DNA from: Apus apus
Taxonomy: Eukaryota > Chordata > Aves > Apodiformes > Apodidae
Direction: 5' to 3'
Assembly: GCF_020740795.1 (NCBI RefSeq)
Contig: NC_067289.1
Coordinates: 24,540,608 to 24,604,607, forward strand
DNA: 64,000 bases
Shown: positions 12,607 through 23,135 of the stretch, one piece after another
Numbering within the stretch: position 1 is the stretch's first letter
How the letters are laid out: each line of letters opens with the position of its first letter
Program-made: the position numbers and the translations under genes
Notes under the pieces: generated by a model
Database searches by the model: none
Told to the model about the DNA's origin: nothing
Seen by the model: the letters and a program-made list of their open reading frames with translations, nothing else

Positions 12607-13611
12607 TCAAGGGCAAGGAACCGAAGTCTTTGATGACAATTCCTGCCAAAACCTGATTATTTCACTTGATGTGAGGCCGTGCACTGCAATCAAATGTCTG
12701 TACCTGCAGATATCAAAATTGATTTTATACAAAAAGAATTTATTATCTTCTGGAATACTGATATTCACTTTAAGGATATTTAAGCAAATTCCAACATAAA
12801 CATCCTCAAATTTAATAGGTTTGATATGACTCATCAGTTCATAGATCCTTAGAACCAGTTTTCCATTCAGGATATAAGCCATCCCACTGCAATATGGGGG
12901 ATACAGCCTGAAGGGATATTCCTCGTAAGAGATGTAGTTCTTTAGCTGAAAGCCCCTGTAGGCATAGTTACCAACCAGAGGATAACCAGTAAAAACATCT
13001 TCTGAGGAATTCAGCTGCAGAAGGAACTGGATCAGGTTCGGGGTGTTGATGAAGACATCGGAATCAGCCTTCATGAGGAACCTGGCATTGGGACAGAACT
13101 CCGTGGCCCACCTGAAGGCCATGATAGTTTTCAAGGTGAGGTTGTTGTAAGTGTCCCTAAAATCTTGGCGAATGATGTCACCATAGAGGATGCTTTCATC
13201 TTCCACCGACAGTGCTGCAGCACTGTCTTCTCTCTCAGTGTCCTGACCAAGCAAGAACAGGGTTAGAACCCGATGTCCCCACCAGGAGTTCTGAGATCCC
13301 CACGTGATCCTGATGGCCTGCCTGGACTTCACGTCCGTAGGTCTGGAAGACACCAAGATGACCAGGAAGGGGTTGATGTCTTTGCACTTGAGGCGTTCCC
13401 GCAGAGTGAAGAGGTAGTGCTGCTTGTAAACGGGCTCATACTCGTAGAAATACATCAGGTTTGTGTGCTCAAGCACAGGGTTGGAGTAGAAAGTTACATA
13501 CCACACGGTTATGACAGAGAACACCAGCAGAAACAAAAAAATCAATTTTAGTGGTCTCATATACATGACACAAAACTGGAACCGGGCAATAAATACTTTG
13601 CAGAAGTGCAT
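12607..13611 (-). CDS. B3GALNT1: B3GALNT1, globoside synthase (beta-1,3-N-acetylgalactosaminyltransferase 1)
   Basis: This is a complete single coding exon of 334 codons plus TGA; the human protein, as I recall, has 331 residues. The enzyme transfers GalNAc from UDP-GalNAc to globotriaosylceramide (Gb3) to make globoside Gb4, the P blood-group antigen, in the Golgi. It is a type II membrane protein with a short basic cytoplasmic tail, a hydrophobic anchor at about residues 20-42, then the lumenal GT31 domain. Visible landmarks are the MYFYEYEP stem, RQAIRITWG at 98-105, YGDIIRQDFRDTYNNLTLK, the metal/UDP-binding DSD at 183-185, CSGMAYI near 241, and EDVYVGICLN at 269-278. N-glycosylation sequons occur at 157, 201 and 283. 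In-frame ATGs also occur at codons 16 and 18 and would leave the anchor intact, so the exact start is not certain. It is tail-to-tail with PPM1L. Confidence 0.96.
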   Translation of the reverse strand: MHFCKVFIARFQFCVMYMRPLKLIFLFLLVFSVITVWYVTFYSNPVLEHTNLMYFYEYEPVYKQHYLFTLRERLKCKDINPFLVILVSSRPTDVKSRQAIRITWGSQNSWWGHRVLTLFLLGQDTEREDSAAALSVEDESILYGDIIRQDFRDTYNNLTLKTIMAFRWATEFCPNARFLMKADSDVFINTPNLIQFLLQLNSSEDVFTGYPLVGNYAYRGFQLKNYISYEEYPFRLYPPYCSGMAYILNGKLVLRIYELMSHIKPIKFEDVYVGICLNILKVNISIPEDNKFFLYKINFDICRYRHLIAVHGLTSSEIIRFWQELSSKTSVPCP

Positions 13612-13658
13612 CAGTGACCTTCAAAATCCACACCACGAGTTCTGAGGCATCTTTCTTG
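13612..13658 (-). promoter_or_regulatory. B3GALNT1: B3GALNT1 5' UTR part of the coding exon, with acceptor and short uORF
   Basis: On the minus strand a pyrimidine-rich tract ends in CAG at 13661-13659. The exon would therefore start at 13658, with 47 bases of leader before the main ATG. The leader contains its own ATG at 13650-13648, opening a nine-codon frame that stops at TGA (13623-13621), nine bases before the main ATG. A 5'-UTR intron just upstream of a single coding exon is the usual layout for this gene family. Confidence 0.65.
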
Positions 13659-14939
13659 CTGAAAAAGAAATGAAAAAGTAGTTTTCAGAATGAGATTATT
13701 TCAAACCTCTCTTTTTTTATCTTGTCTGAACTGTCAGTTGAAATTGTGCTGCAATATAATGAAGACAAATCCTAGACTCCCTGGTGCAGGTGTCACAGGC
13801 AGCATCCTGCACACCACGGGTCAATGCTATACCCCAGGAACAAGCATGAGCAGAATCCAGGGATGGACTGAAAGCTCACAGCTTTCACCTTGGAAATCTC
13901 CTCAGCATAAACCTGATCACTGTGCAGAAGACCACAGGGCAAGCAGAGTGATCCCAGGGATCTCAGCACAAGGGCTTTGACTCACCAACATCTCCAGGAA
14001 GGGAACAGAGTGCCCAAGATCTGATGGCTACAAAGTACTCAGCAAACATGTTCAGAGGCCCCAAAATGTGTAATTTATTTCAAGAAAGGAAAGAAAGGAA
14101 GTTTACGTTGATTCACTTGTTTTGTCTTCACGTGGATTAAACATGTGCAGGATGAAATGGAACCGAGTTTCTGCCAGTGCACGAGCACAGAGATGGTCTG
14201 ACATGCATTTAAGGAAATTGATTACAACCACAAAAAGCCTCAGATTTGCCAATCTGGTGTTGACTTGCCAGCTTTGTGAGGGAATAAAAACAATCAGCTC
14301 AGTTCTTCTCTCTTTATGTAGGCCAACCTGACTTTCAGTGAAGAAATATGAAAAATACAGACTGGAGGAAAACAACCCAAGTTACCTATCACTGCTTATC
14401 TGCTGATGCTACAAAAAATAACATTTTGCAAGGTTTGATGAGCAGCTTGCAGCAAAAGCAGATCAAAGTTGGACCAGCCCTTGACTACCTAATGGGAAAA
14501 AGTTCTGATTGTAAGGATTTTGATTCTTTATGGACAGAAAAGCCTGAACTTGGGGGTGCAGCTGGAGTCCTTCCAGCTCTACCCAGGACAGGTTCTCCAC
14601 CGGTTCCAGGCTTTATCTGCCGGCAGGTTTTGCCTCCCCCAGCAACCCAGGCCGCGCAGCAGGAGCAAGGCAGCTCCAGGATGGCTCCTGCCAGGGAAAT
14701 ACTTCATTTGCCGCCGAGCTCGGACGCGACAGAGACGCGACGATCTAACACGGCAGCGACGTGCTCTCCCTGCGATCCTTAACCCTCCGCTCCCGGCGGC
14801 TTTTCCGCCACGTGTTGGTTAATGAAAGAGGTAAAAACAAACAAAAAAAATAGGCAGAAGAAATCTGCTGCCTCCCCCTGCTAAAATAATATTAAGTTTT
14901 AAAGCCATTTAATTGTTTTTTATTAGAAAAAAAATTTTT
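13659..14939 (-). other. B3GALNT1: Probable B3GALNT1 5' UTR intron
   Basis: This is the DNA between the predicted acceptor of the B3GALNT1 coding exon and the CpG island where its transcription probably starts. No coding sequence or repeat was recognised. GC content rises to the right from about 14560. Additional untranslated exons may be present but cannot be seen from sequence alone. Confidence 0.5.
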
Positions 14940-15370
14940 AAAAGGCCCGGCAGGGGGAGAGGAAAGCAGCTCGCCTGCCTGCCCACGGGCGGCTGCCCCC
15001 GCACGCCGCTTCCCGCTTCCCCTCAGCAGCTCGGGAGCCCTTTCCCTTCCCCTCCCTTCCCTTCCCTTCCCGCCCCGGGCCCCTCGCCCCCGTCCCGCAC
15101 GGCCTCCCATGGCTGCGGGCCCCGCCGTCCCCCCGCGGCCGCACCTACCGCTCCCGCCGCCTCCCCGCGGCGGGGCTCCCGGGCACCCCGCGGCTCCCGG
15201 GCACCCCGCAGCGCCCGCCCCTTGCCCCGCCTCCCGGCACGGACCGCGGCCCTGGGAAATGGCTGCCGGCCGTGCCGTGCCGTGCCGTGCCGTGCCGTGC
15301 TGTGCTGCCTGGGCTCGGTCCGTTCCGGGCCGCCCTCTTCGCGCTCCGGCTGGTTCCTTCTGTTAAGAAG
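14940..15370 (-). promoter_or_regulatory. B3GALNT1: CpG island, probable B3GALNT1 promoter
   Basis: This is a sharply bounded GC-rich, CpG-dense block with pyrimidine-rich runs (CCCTTCCCTTCC type) near 15040-15070. It lies about 1.3 kb upstream of the B3GALNT1 coding exon and has no other gene start beside it, so it is the natural promoter and 5' exon of that gene. A minus-strand donor-like GTAGGT follows position 15149 and could end exon 1. Open frames running through the island on both strands reflect its low stop-codon density, not proteins. Confidence 0.6.
15271..15300. repeat. CGTGC pentamer tandem repeat (6 copies)
   Basis: Six perfect copies of the pentamer CGTGC, followed by degenerate copies (TGTGC), lie inside the CpG island. 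A pure GC-rich microsatellite at a promoter is likely to vary in length. Confidence 0.9.
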
Positions 15371-17686
15371 CAGAGCGCGGTTAGCTGGCAGGTTATTCAA
15401 CAGCAGAGACCGGTGGTTTCAAACTCAACTTGCCCCCCTCGCTCCAGCTACTGGAATGCATCGTGGGGATGATTCACACCCCCCCCCCCAGCCTGACCGA
15501 AATTGCTGCGTCACCTTTTGTAACGTTGCAAAAGCTCGTAGCCCTGGTGGAGTATCCTGCTGGGAACATCTCGGGAAGCTACATCGTTTACAGAAGGTTT
15601 ATTGTGCAAAGTTTGAGTTCCGATTAATTGATGGGTAAATCAGCTGTCCTGGCTTTGTTTTATTACTCTGGGTTTTTAAAACTGAGCATACAGGCAAACC
15701 CTACACAAGCAAGATAGACAGCCTCACCCCGGCAGAGCAAATACACCTTTGGACAAGCCAAGGGTAGATTTCTCCCTCTTTCTTTCGGTGCAAATGCAGA
15801 GTCAGAGCCTGCTGGGCCTGTGCAGCTGGGCCTGGCTCTGTTCTGAGCTCATCCTGGTCTGTCAACGCCAAATGAACCTGGGAGATGGTTCCTGAAGTGG
15901 CTCTGCATCACCAAAGCTTGCTCTGAACCAAACTCAGGTGTGACCTCGGGTGCAGTTAAAGGCTGCACCACCATGGAGTCTTCAGAAGCTAGCTGCCCTG
16001 GCCTGGAAATAAATTTAATCAGTTTCTAAAGCGTCAGACGTTGCTGTATTATGTCTTTAACGTGACAGTCCCATGTCATAAAAGAACAGTTGAGGCCATA
16101 AATACCGAATGCAGTCGGAGCAAACAGAATGGAGTCACCTTTAAATCACAGCACGACCCAGGGACACCGACCATCCATCCCCTCTGTCACAGCCCAGGCA
16201 GAAGGGAGGTTTTGCCCTTGCTCAAGATAACCATATTTCAAGGAAATGGCACAGCTATTTTGCAAGGAATTGTGATTCATTTGACTGTGTTAACAATGTG
16301 TTTTGCATAGTCTCCTGTCTCCCCATCTTCTGATTCCTTCATGTACATTATTTATAAAGAAATGCAAACACTTTGTTGCCTGGTTTAATGCATCGTGACC
16401 TGCTCCTGGAGGATCCCTACACATAATCTATACATGCTATTTAATATGAAAAACGTACAGCAGTTTGTCACTGTCATCTTTTGTTGCCCCCAATTAATTC
16501 TGGTATAACCCTTTGAGCTTCAAGAGAAACCAGATTATAACTCGTCTGTCAAGACTGAGGTTTATTTTACACAACATGAGTAACAGCTGAACAACCAGTG
16601 TCGTAATTAGCAAAGTGATTACCTGATCCGTCAGCTGCTCATTCGGCCAGAAGACCTTTACATCTGTTTGCTAATTATGTGTTTTCTGAAGCAAAGACAA
16701 ATGGTAGTAACCCATACTGGTGTGTCTGGGTGTAAGGGCAAGTACTGCAGTAGCTGGTATGCACCAGACCAGCCCAGCATGGGTCTGCTGAGAAAACAAT
16801 GGAGATTCAGATATTAGACTGCATTTTCTATCCCATAATTTGTTATTCTACTATTTAGAATGCTGGCCAAAAATGATGTTTTGCTCAAGACTGTTATTTC
16901 CTCCCTTCTTGTTCTTTCCCTGAAGGAAACCTTGATTACAGACCAGTGAGCAACAAGAGATTGGAGCATAATGAAGCTAAGATGAATTTTAATTTCAGGT
17001 AGCTGATCTCAGTAATGACCAGATCAAAAGATCTATATTTATTCTCCACCCTGCAGAGTGCAGTTGAGTGTGTCCATATAAACAACTCAGTGAGTTTACA
17101 GCTCTGACAGCATCACCAGCTTCGTGCAGGAGTGGGCAGGAGGAGGAACTGCCAGGGTCCTGTTGGAGCAGAGCACATTTGTAATTGGAGTTTGCTCATG
17201 GTTTGATTGCATCCGTGTGACCATCTAGACTCCCATTAGAAACCTCTTGCGATTAATTTGTTGCTGGGAGGCAAGACACACCAATAAATCAAGTACCTTG
17301 TAGTTTTGGGGACTGATCAATGTGGACAAACCTTAGGATTTCCCCTCCTCGCTGTGTTTATATCGAATTTCTTTTCCACAATGGATGTGGAAGCAGTAGG
17401 GAAGGGATTTATCTCTGGGCACGCACCAAAGCAGGGCAGACATCTGGAGGTTCCCTGGGCCTGGGGAGCAAGGCGTACACCCCGGCTGCTGCTGGTTCAG
17501 TACACACAGTTGTACAAAGTGAAGAGTTCTTCACTGGTCATGGAAGCTTGGTTCACTGTTCAAACATGTTCCAAGACTGTAACCTTTGTGCTTGTGACCA
17601 ATTGGTACGTTATGCATAATCGTTCCACCCACAGGCTTGGCACTGAACTTACACCTTCATAAATGCTGTTTGCATATTATCCAGCT
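15371..17686. other. Intergenic DNA between B3GALNT1 and ARL14
   Basis: There is no recognised gene. The block at about 16480-16690 is rich in homeodomain-like TAAT sites and an E-box and looks like conserved non-coding DNA. The right end is the proximal upstream region of ARL14, with an ATGCATAAT and a CCAATTGG palindrome near 17598-17620. Confidence 0.5.
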
Positions 17687-17694
17687 GATAAAAG
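17687..17694 (+). promoter_or_regulatory. ARL14: TATA-like element upstream of ARL14
   Basis: GATAAAAG lies about 180 bases upstream of the ARL14 start codon, in a region without a CpG island. Transcription would be expected to begin about 30 bases downstream, near 17720. This would suit a tissue-restricted gene such as ARL14. It is a motif match only. Confidence 0.35.
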
Positions 17695-17866
17695 CCCGCA
17701 TCTATTTGTACAGAGCTTTTCCTGACTTTTCACAGCACAAAGCTGCTGCTTCCCCCTCCTCTTCCTGACTCTTTGCGCTTCATCTCACGGAGGAGGAAAG
17801 ACAACTGGCTTCACGGAGGACAGTGGATTCCAGCTTAGAAGGCTGAGGGAAACCACTGTGGCACAG

Positions 17867-18451
17867 ATGGGCCTCCAGAGCACCAAGCACTCCAAAGTCA
17901 AGCAAGCTAACATACTGATGTTAGGACTTGATTCTGCAGGAAAATCTACACTGCTGTACAAGTTCAGGTACAACGACGTTTTTCTGACAATGCCAACCAT
18001 TGGCTTCAATGTTGATATGATTGAAACGGAGAAGGATTTCACACTGACCATTTGGGATGTTGGAGGACAGGAGAAGATGAGACAGGTCTGGTGCCGTTTC
18101 CTGGAAGACGCAGACGGACTGCTCTATGTGGTGGACAGCTCTGACAAGCAACGTCTGGAAGAATCAAAGAAAGAATTTGAACTCATTTTAAAGAATGAAT
18201 TTATGAAAAGCATACCAGTCGTGGTGCTGGCCAACAAGCAGGATGTGCCCGGAGCTTTGAATGCTGAAGAAATAACCAGGAGGTTCCGCATGAAGAAGTA
18301 CTGCAGCAACAGAAACTGGTACGTGCAGCCCTGCTGTGCTGTCACAGGAGAAGGTTTGCCAGAAGCTCTCCAGACACTAACTGCATTTGCCAAGCAGTAC
18401 AGGAGATCAAAGGAGACTTTGACAGTCTTTAAGGAAATCAAAACACCTTAA
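17867..18451 (+). CDS. ARL14: ARL14, ARF-like small GTPase
   Basis: This intronless gene encodes 194 residues and a TAA stop. ARL14 is an ARF-family GTPase; in mammals it works on vesicles, including MHC class II compartments moved along actin through ARL14EP and myosin 1E. The first ATG in frame is at 17867. The frame runs three codons further upstream only through a GTG, which is not a normal start here. The chosen start gives Met-Gly, with the Gly2 needed for N-myristoylation. Landmarks: P-loop GLDSAGKST (20-28), switch I PTIGFNV (43-49), switch II DVGGQ (64-68), NKQD (123-126) for guanine specificity, and CCAVTGEG (156-163). All key residues are present. It resembles ARL14 more than ARL4 or ARL11, notably in NWYVQPCCA. 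It lies on the same strand as KPNA4, 18 kb upstream of it. Confidence 0.95.
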   Translation: MGLQSTKHSKVKQANILMLGLDSAGKSTLLYKFRYNDVFLTMPTIGFNVDMIETEKDFTLTIWDVGGQEKMRQVWCRFLEDADGLLYVVDSSDKQRLEESKKEFELILKNEFMKSIPVVVLANKQDVPGALNAEEITRRFRMKKYCSNRNWYVQPCCAVTGEGLPEALQTLTAFAKQYRRSKETLTVFKEIKTP

Positions 18452-18839
18452 GAATTTCTATCATCGATTTCTGGTGAACTTTATTCAATGTGTTTTGTTG
18501 GACAGGCTGAAGCTGAAGACACTGGATTCTGGAGAACTCTTTTTAAGTGAATGTTTATAAAGAACTTTGAAAATATTAAATTACACTGTTATACCTGCAC
18601 ATGCTTTTGAGATACTTCTCTGCAGCACGTTATTAGTGATTGTATGCTCAGGGTTATTCAGCTGAGAAGTGTGGCTACTGAATGAGGAAAAAGGTGGAGT
18701 TGAGCTCCTGAATTTTAGCAAGTGGAAACAAAATAGGTAAGCAGTGCTTCAGATCCTTAACTCAAGTTGTTTTGTCAAGACATAAAATAGCCAAGTCATT
18801 TTTTCAGCAAGAAGAGCAAGAGATAGCATGTTGTTTCAT

Positions 18840-18845
18840 AATAAA
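18840..18845 (+). terminator. ARL14: Candidate ARL14 polyadenylation signal
   Basis: AATAAA lies 389 bases after the ARL14 stop and is followed by GT-rich sequence. An ATTAAA variant at 18575-18580 is an alternative nearer site. Confidence 0.5.
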
Positions 18846-21800
18846 TGCTCTGTGGATGTATTTTTAATGTAAAAATACAGTGTTTTAGAGCTGAAACTCT
18901 TAAGTTATGTACAAGAGAACCTATGAACCTGAAAGACTTGTTGGAAATTATTGCATTCCAGAATTGATTACTCCTAACAGATTTTAACAAACAGGATCTG
19001 CTCCTCTTCAAACCACAAACTGAGATCTCATGCTGTTTGAGAGGTCCTGGTCTGGTCTCCTGTTGTCACAGGTTTCCATGAGCCCATTCCTTTGTGCTTG
19101 CACCACTGGATTGCTGTCCTTAGCCAAGAGTGGAGCAATGGGAACCAGTGTGGGATCAGTCTGGTGAAGCACTGGTGCCTGTTGTCTTTGGGGTGGGGGA
19201 CAAAGGAGGGGGCAGGTGGGAGAGATTGGCTCCTTGGTTGTTTTTTTATAGATCTTGATGGATCCTGTCCTGCCTGTATTGAAGCCACCTGACATTTTGT
19301 TACTGATAAATTTAAGTTTGATTAAATTTGACATAAGTGGCACAAAATTGCTAATCCTGTTACTACACTTTGGGGGGGGGAAAATCCAAATTAAATTCCT
19401 CTTCAGATTTCCTGATTCCTGAAGGAGTGAATTAGTATTCTGAATGCCATTAAAGCAACACAGGATTCCTAACTAGAAGACTAACTGAGCTGACTCAACC
19501 ATGAGAACAGTTTAAATACTAAGGCTGGAAAGTGAAGAGGTCCTGCTCTTTTAAAAGCAAGAGGAAAGAGGCCATCTAATTATTAGTAAAACAGTCCCAG
19601 AAAATCCAGCCCAGTTATTTCTGCCTTCTTGAAGAATGTCTGCAGAGGTAGGATGCTCCAGTGGTTAGGATGCTTGCTTAGGTAGCTGGATTGTTGGGTT
19701 TTTTTCCTTACAATCTTTTACCCCCGGCAAATAATTTAATCACTCTGTGCCTCAACAGTCTCTTGACAAAATAAACTTCCCAGTTCCACCCTCTGGAAGA
19801 GCTTGGCAAGGGTCGGCCTGTGAGCCTTGCTCCTGCTCCAGGCTGGTGATGCCAAGTAATCCACCTTAGAAATTTCCATTTAGTTCTTACTAATAAACAG
19901 GCTGGAATTTCAAGTTATGGAAGGATGAAGCAGCAAGAAATGCACCCAGACATACCCTGTTGTCTCATGCATATATTATTCAAAGGCAAAAAATCATCAG
20001 GTGAATTTGCTGAAATAGTAAACAAAGGAAGGTTTCTCAACAGGAACTGTTATTAATACAGCCCACGACAGTAACCACCACGGGCTAAAGCCTGAGTCAT
20101 GTTGAGGCTACATTTCTAAAAGGAGAGCAAGTATTTAGACCTGCCATTGCCTGCTCTGATGGTTTAGGCTTAATATAAAATACCATCTTGTGTCCCCCCC
20201 AAAAAAAAGATTTTTAAAAGTCTAAGACAATGGGAACATTATTTTTCCAAACCCAACAATTCAAAGTTTAAAAATGTAGTATTTCAGATCAATACATTTA
20301 TAAACATTTGCATGCATTTGTTACATATTGAATTCTCCCACTAATTTAAGCTCATCATGTACCTATTATAAATCTGGATCTAGTTCACCAGCCTCAGGAC
20401 TTCCTCAGGGAGGAATACTCCTTGAGAGATTTAATGAGAGTGCACCAGGGTCTCTAATTAGACAAGAAGCAAGTTCTGAAGGGAGAAACAAAGTAGCCTA
20501 GTAGACCAGCTCATATAGCTAAAAAAGAGGATCAGCTTTCAGGCACACAGTCCCTTCTCCAGCTTATCAAATTAGATGAAATGGCACATTGATTTGAAGA
20601 AAATATTTTACATTATGCTTCAAAGGAAATAAATAAACTCTAATCCCTATGTTGAACAGATTATCAAGTATTTAAACACTGATTTTTCTAAGGGCTTGGT
20701 TTCCTGAAGAAGTGAGGCAGTGCATATTTTATCTGCCCATGAAGAACCCTACCTTTTGGAATGATTTTTTAAGCTTTAAAACAAATATCAATCAAGTTGG
20801 AGGGAGGTGCAGGCTCTCAAAGGAATTATACACCTGAAAGTTTAATTAAAAAAATCAGTGAGACAGAGAAAAGTGACCATAGAGGTGCCCCCAGTGAAGG
20901 CAAAGCTGATAAGGTACAATAGACTAATCCCTGAGGAGATAAATGGTCCGTTTGAGCTGCAAGAAAGCCTGTGAGAGGACATCAATCCAGAGCCCACACT
21001 TAATTAGCTCCTCTGCTGCTGGAGCTAGTTGGTGTTTATACTGCAAGAGTAAAAAGTGATCTTGGGGGCTCCTGTAGGATGAGGGGATGGACGATGCAGA
21101 ATCCACTGCTTCAAATGTCCTTTCTACACCTGGAGTAAAGACTCTCCCTGACTCCTCGTCGTGTTTTGGGAAGGATCACTGAGAAGAGCCTGTTCTGTGG
21201 GCAGGAAGGTGCAGAGGAAGGGGAAGCTGTGGCTCAGCTCTGCAGGAGAGCAGAGCAGGGCTGTGTAGCTGCCCCAGTGCTCAGGTGGGCTGGGCCCTTC
21301 ACCACTGACACTGCCTGCTCCCTGCTGGAGCCTGCAACTGGTTTGCTATCCACTCCCATCACGTGTGCTGTGGGGAAATCTCCAGCAGGGAAGTTACCAA
21401 GGCATTTACAGCTTCATCCTGCTGTAGGTTTGGATCTTTTGATTGCTGGTCTGAGCAACCTAATGAGCAGAATTGTCTTTATGTTTCAGAGCACAGCAAA
21501 GAGGAACTCCACTTGTGCTAAAAATACCATTTGTGGTCTTGTAAGCACAACTTATTCCTGGGCAAGTTTTGGTTTATTGTATTGTTTAGAATTTAGATGG
21601 GGTACTCACTGAAAACTATGGTGGCATTTTCGAAGGATTCATGGTGCTTTGAGAAGGTAAAAAAATCAGAATATGAAGAGTGCTGCCCCCCTGGCCAGTG
21701 GAATCAAAGTCTACGAGATGAAAAGTCTGCATAGGATGAAAGGCCTTAAAGAGCTTCGCCCCCCTTGACTGTTTATATTTCTTCAGGTTTAGGAATCTTT

Positions 21801-22746
21801 TTCCACGAGGTGTCCCAAGAAATCACAGCCTGATCACCCTGGTGTTCCTGGCATTTGTTACGGATGCTACTGGCAGTCTGGTGCAACTGCAGCAAAGGGC
21901 TGGAAGCTGAAGTGTGTAAGTCCTCCAGAGTCTGCTGGAGTTTCTTCCCCCAGTGTTTGCTGGGCCTGTTTGTTTCTGCCAACATCCCTGGGAAACAAAC
22001 AGCACCAACCTCAGATTGTGACACACGGAGGGTGGGATCTGGGAAACCTGCAGCTTCCCCTGCCTTCTCAAGGAGATTATCCACTGGGACATGTTTGGAT
22101 GTGACAGTTGAAAAGCAGACGCACCCACAGTATGGGCACCTGTCCTTAAAATCATGGTGAGCTTTTTCTTTTTTAAAATACCTCTCATGAAGCTCACAGA
22201 ACAGATTTCCAGTGGGATGAAACGTTGCTTTACGGGAAGCTGTGGAGCAGCACAAGCTGCCATTGGAAATTTGGATGGTAACACTCCCTCCTTCTTTGCC
22301 TGGGAGACAACTCTTCCAATAACTGAATACTCTGCAGAATCAAAGGGAAGTGCAGTGTGTCAGGAATGCTGGAGAAGGCTTCTTCAGTATCAGGTTATGA
22401 AGAGCTCATTGAGTTACTCAAAACTTCTCCTCCTCATTTCTGACAAGTTCACTGAAAAAACTGAAAGAAAGAGTTGGACGTGTCAAACAAGCTACGCCTA
22501 CTGCAGAGGAAGACAATACTTTGAAGCACTCTATGAATATTAAACTGCTCAAAGCAGACTTTCTTCCCAAAGCAAATGACCCATGCTGAGTTCTGTGCTG
22601 CTACATTTAGACTTCTTTCACTTATAGTTAGCTCTAGTGTTCCTGTCCAGCACAGGCATAAGGATTCTGGACATAGATCTCATCAGGGCACACAGGCTAC
22701 ATTATACAAGTCTCTAGGATGTGAGGCTGGAGACTGGAAACCCTCC
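18846..22746. other. Intergenic DNA downstream of ARL14
   Basis: There is no recognised gene. It contains a MIR-like SINE near 19.65-19.78 kb. An unassigned minus-strand open frame at about 21773-22339 is treated as a finding. The rest is unique sequence without clear landmarks. Confidence 0.5.
19645..19780 (+). mobile_element. Ancient MIR-like CORE SINE fragment
   Basis: The sequence shows the order of elements of a tRNA-derived MIR-type SINE: a tRNA-like left part (CCAGTGGTTAGGATGCTTGC), a degraded middle, then GGCAAATAATTTAATC followed by CTCTGTGCCTCAACAG. This corresponds to the conserved 'GGGCAAGTCACTTAACCTC...TGTGCCTCAG' core. It is heavily diverged, as expected for an amniote-age insertion. 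Confidence 0.6.
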
Positions 22747-23135
22747 TGTCCTGGTTTGAGCCAGGATGAAGCCAGTTTTTCTTTTGCTGATCCTTTTATT
22801 TCAGTGAGCTTTCTTCAACTAGCAACTGCGTCGGAGATGACAGAAGAAAACTTCCTTCCTTCCCCCGAGCCTACGTAGATATATGGGATGGAATATCTCT
22901 GGCCAGTTTTGCTGTTCATCTAACCCAGCCTCCCACGGGGGGGCCACAAATCCCCCCGTAGTGTCTGAGCTGGCAGAGCAAAGGCACGACCTTGAGAGCC
23001 CAGCAATTACAAAAACATTCCAGTGTCTTATCAACCTAACAGAACATGCAGTTGCTAGTTGAAGAAAGCTCACTGAAATAAAAAAAAAGGATCAGCAAAA
23101 GAAAAACTGGCTTCATCCTGGCTCAAACCAGGACA
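22747..23135. mobile_element. Solo LTR with long terminal inverted arms and 5-bp target duplication
   Basis: This 389-bp element starts TGTCCTGG and ends CCAGGACA, so it has TG...CA ends. It is flanked on both sides by CCTCC (22742-22746 and 23136-23140), a five-base target-site duplication. The first 83 bases (22747-22829) and the last 88 (23048-23135) are inverted copies of each other. Read by eye they differ only in a T run of 4 versus 9. The interior includes GGGATGGAATATCTCTGGCC, typical of a common bird LTR type as I recall it. The five-base duplication fits an ERVL-like (class III) retrovirus LTR left after recombination; no internal viral genes remain. An AATAAA lies in the right arm. 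No family name is assigned. Confidence 0.85.

Noticed and set aside
14913-15638. Long open frames (up to 241 codons) through the CpG island near 15 kb
   Set aside because: Stop codons are rare in GC-rich DNA. The frames are low-complexity Pro/Ala/Arg/Ser strings open on both strands and match no protein I know.
22819-23073. Short open frames across the 22.7-23.1 kb element
   Set aside because: They fall inside the solo LTR and arise from its inverted arms.
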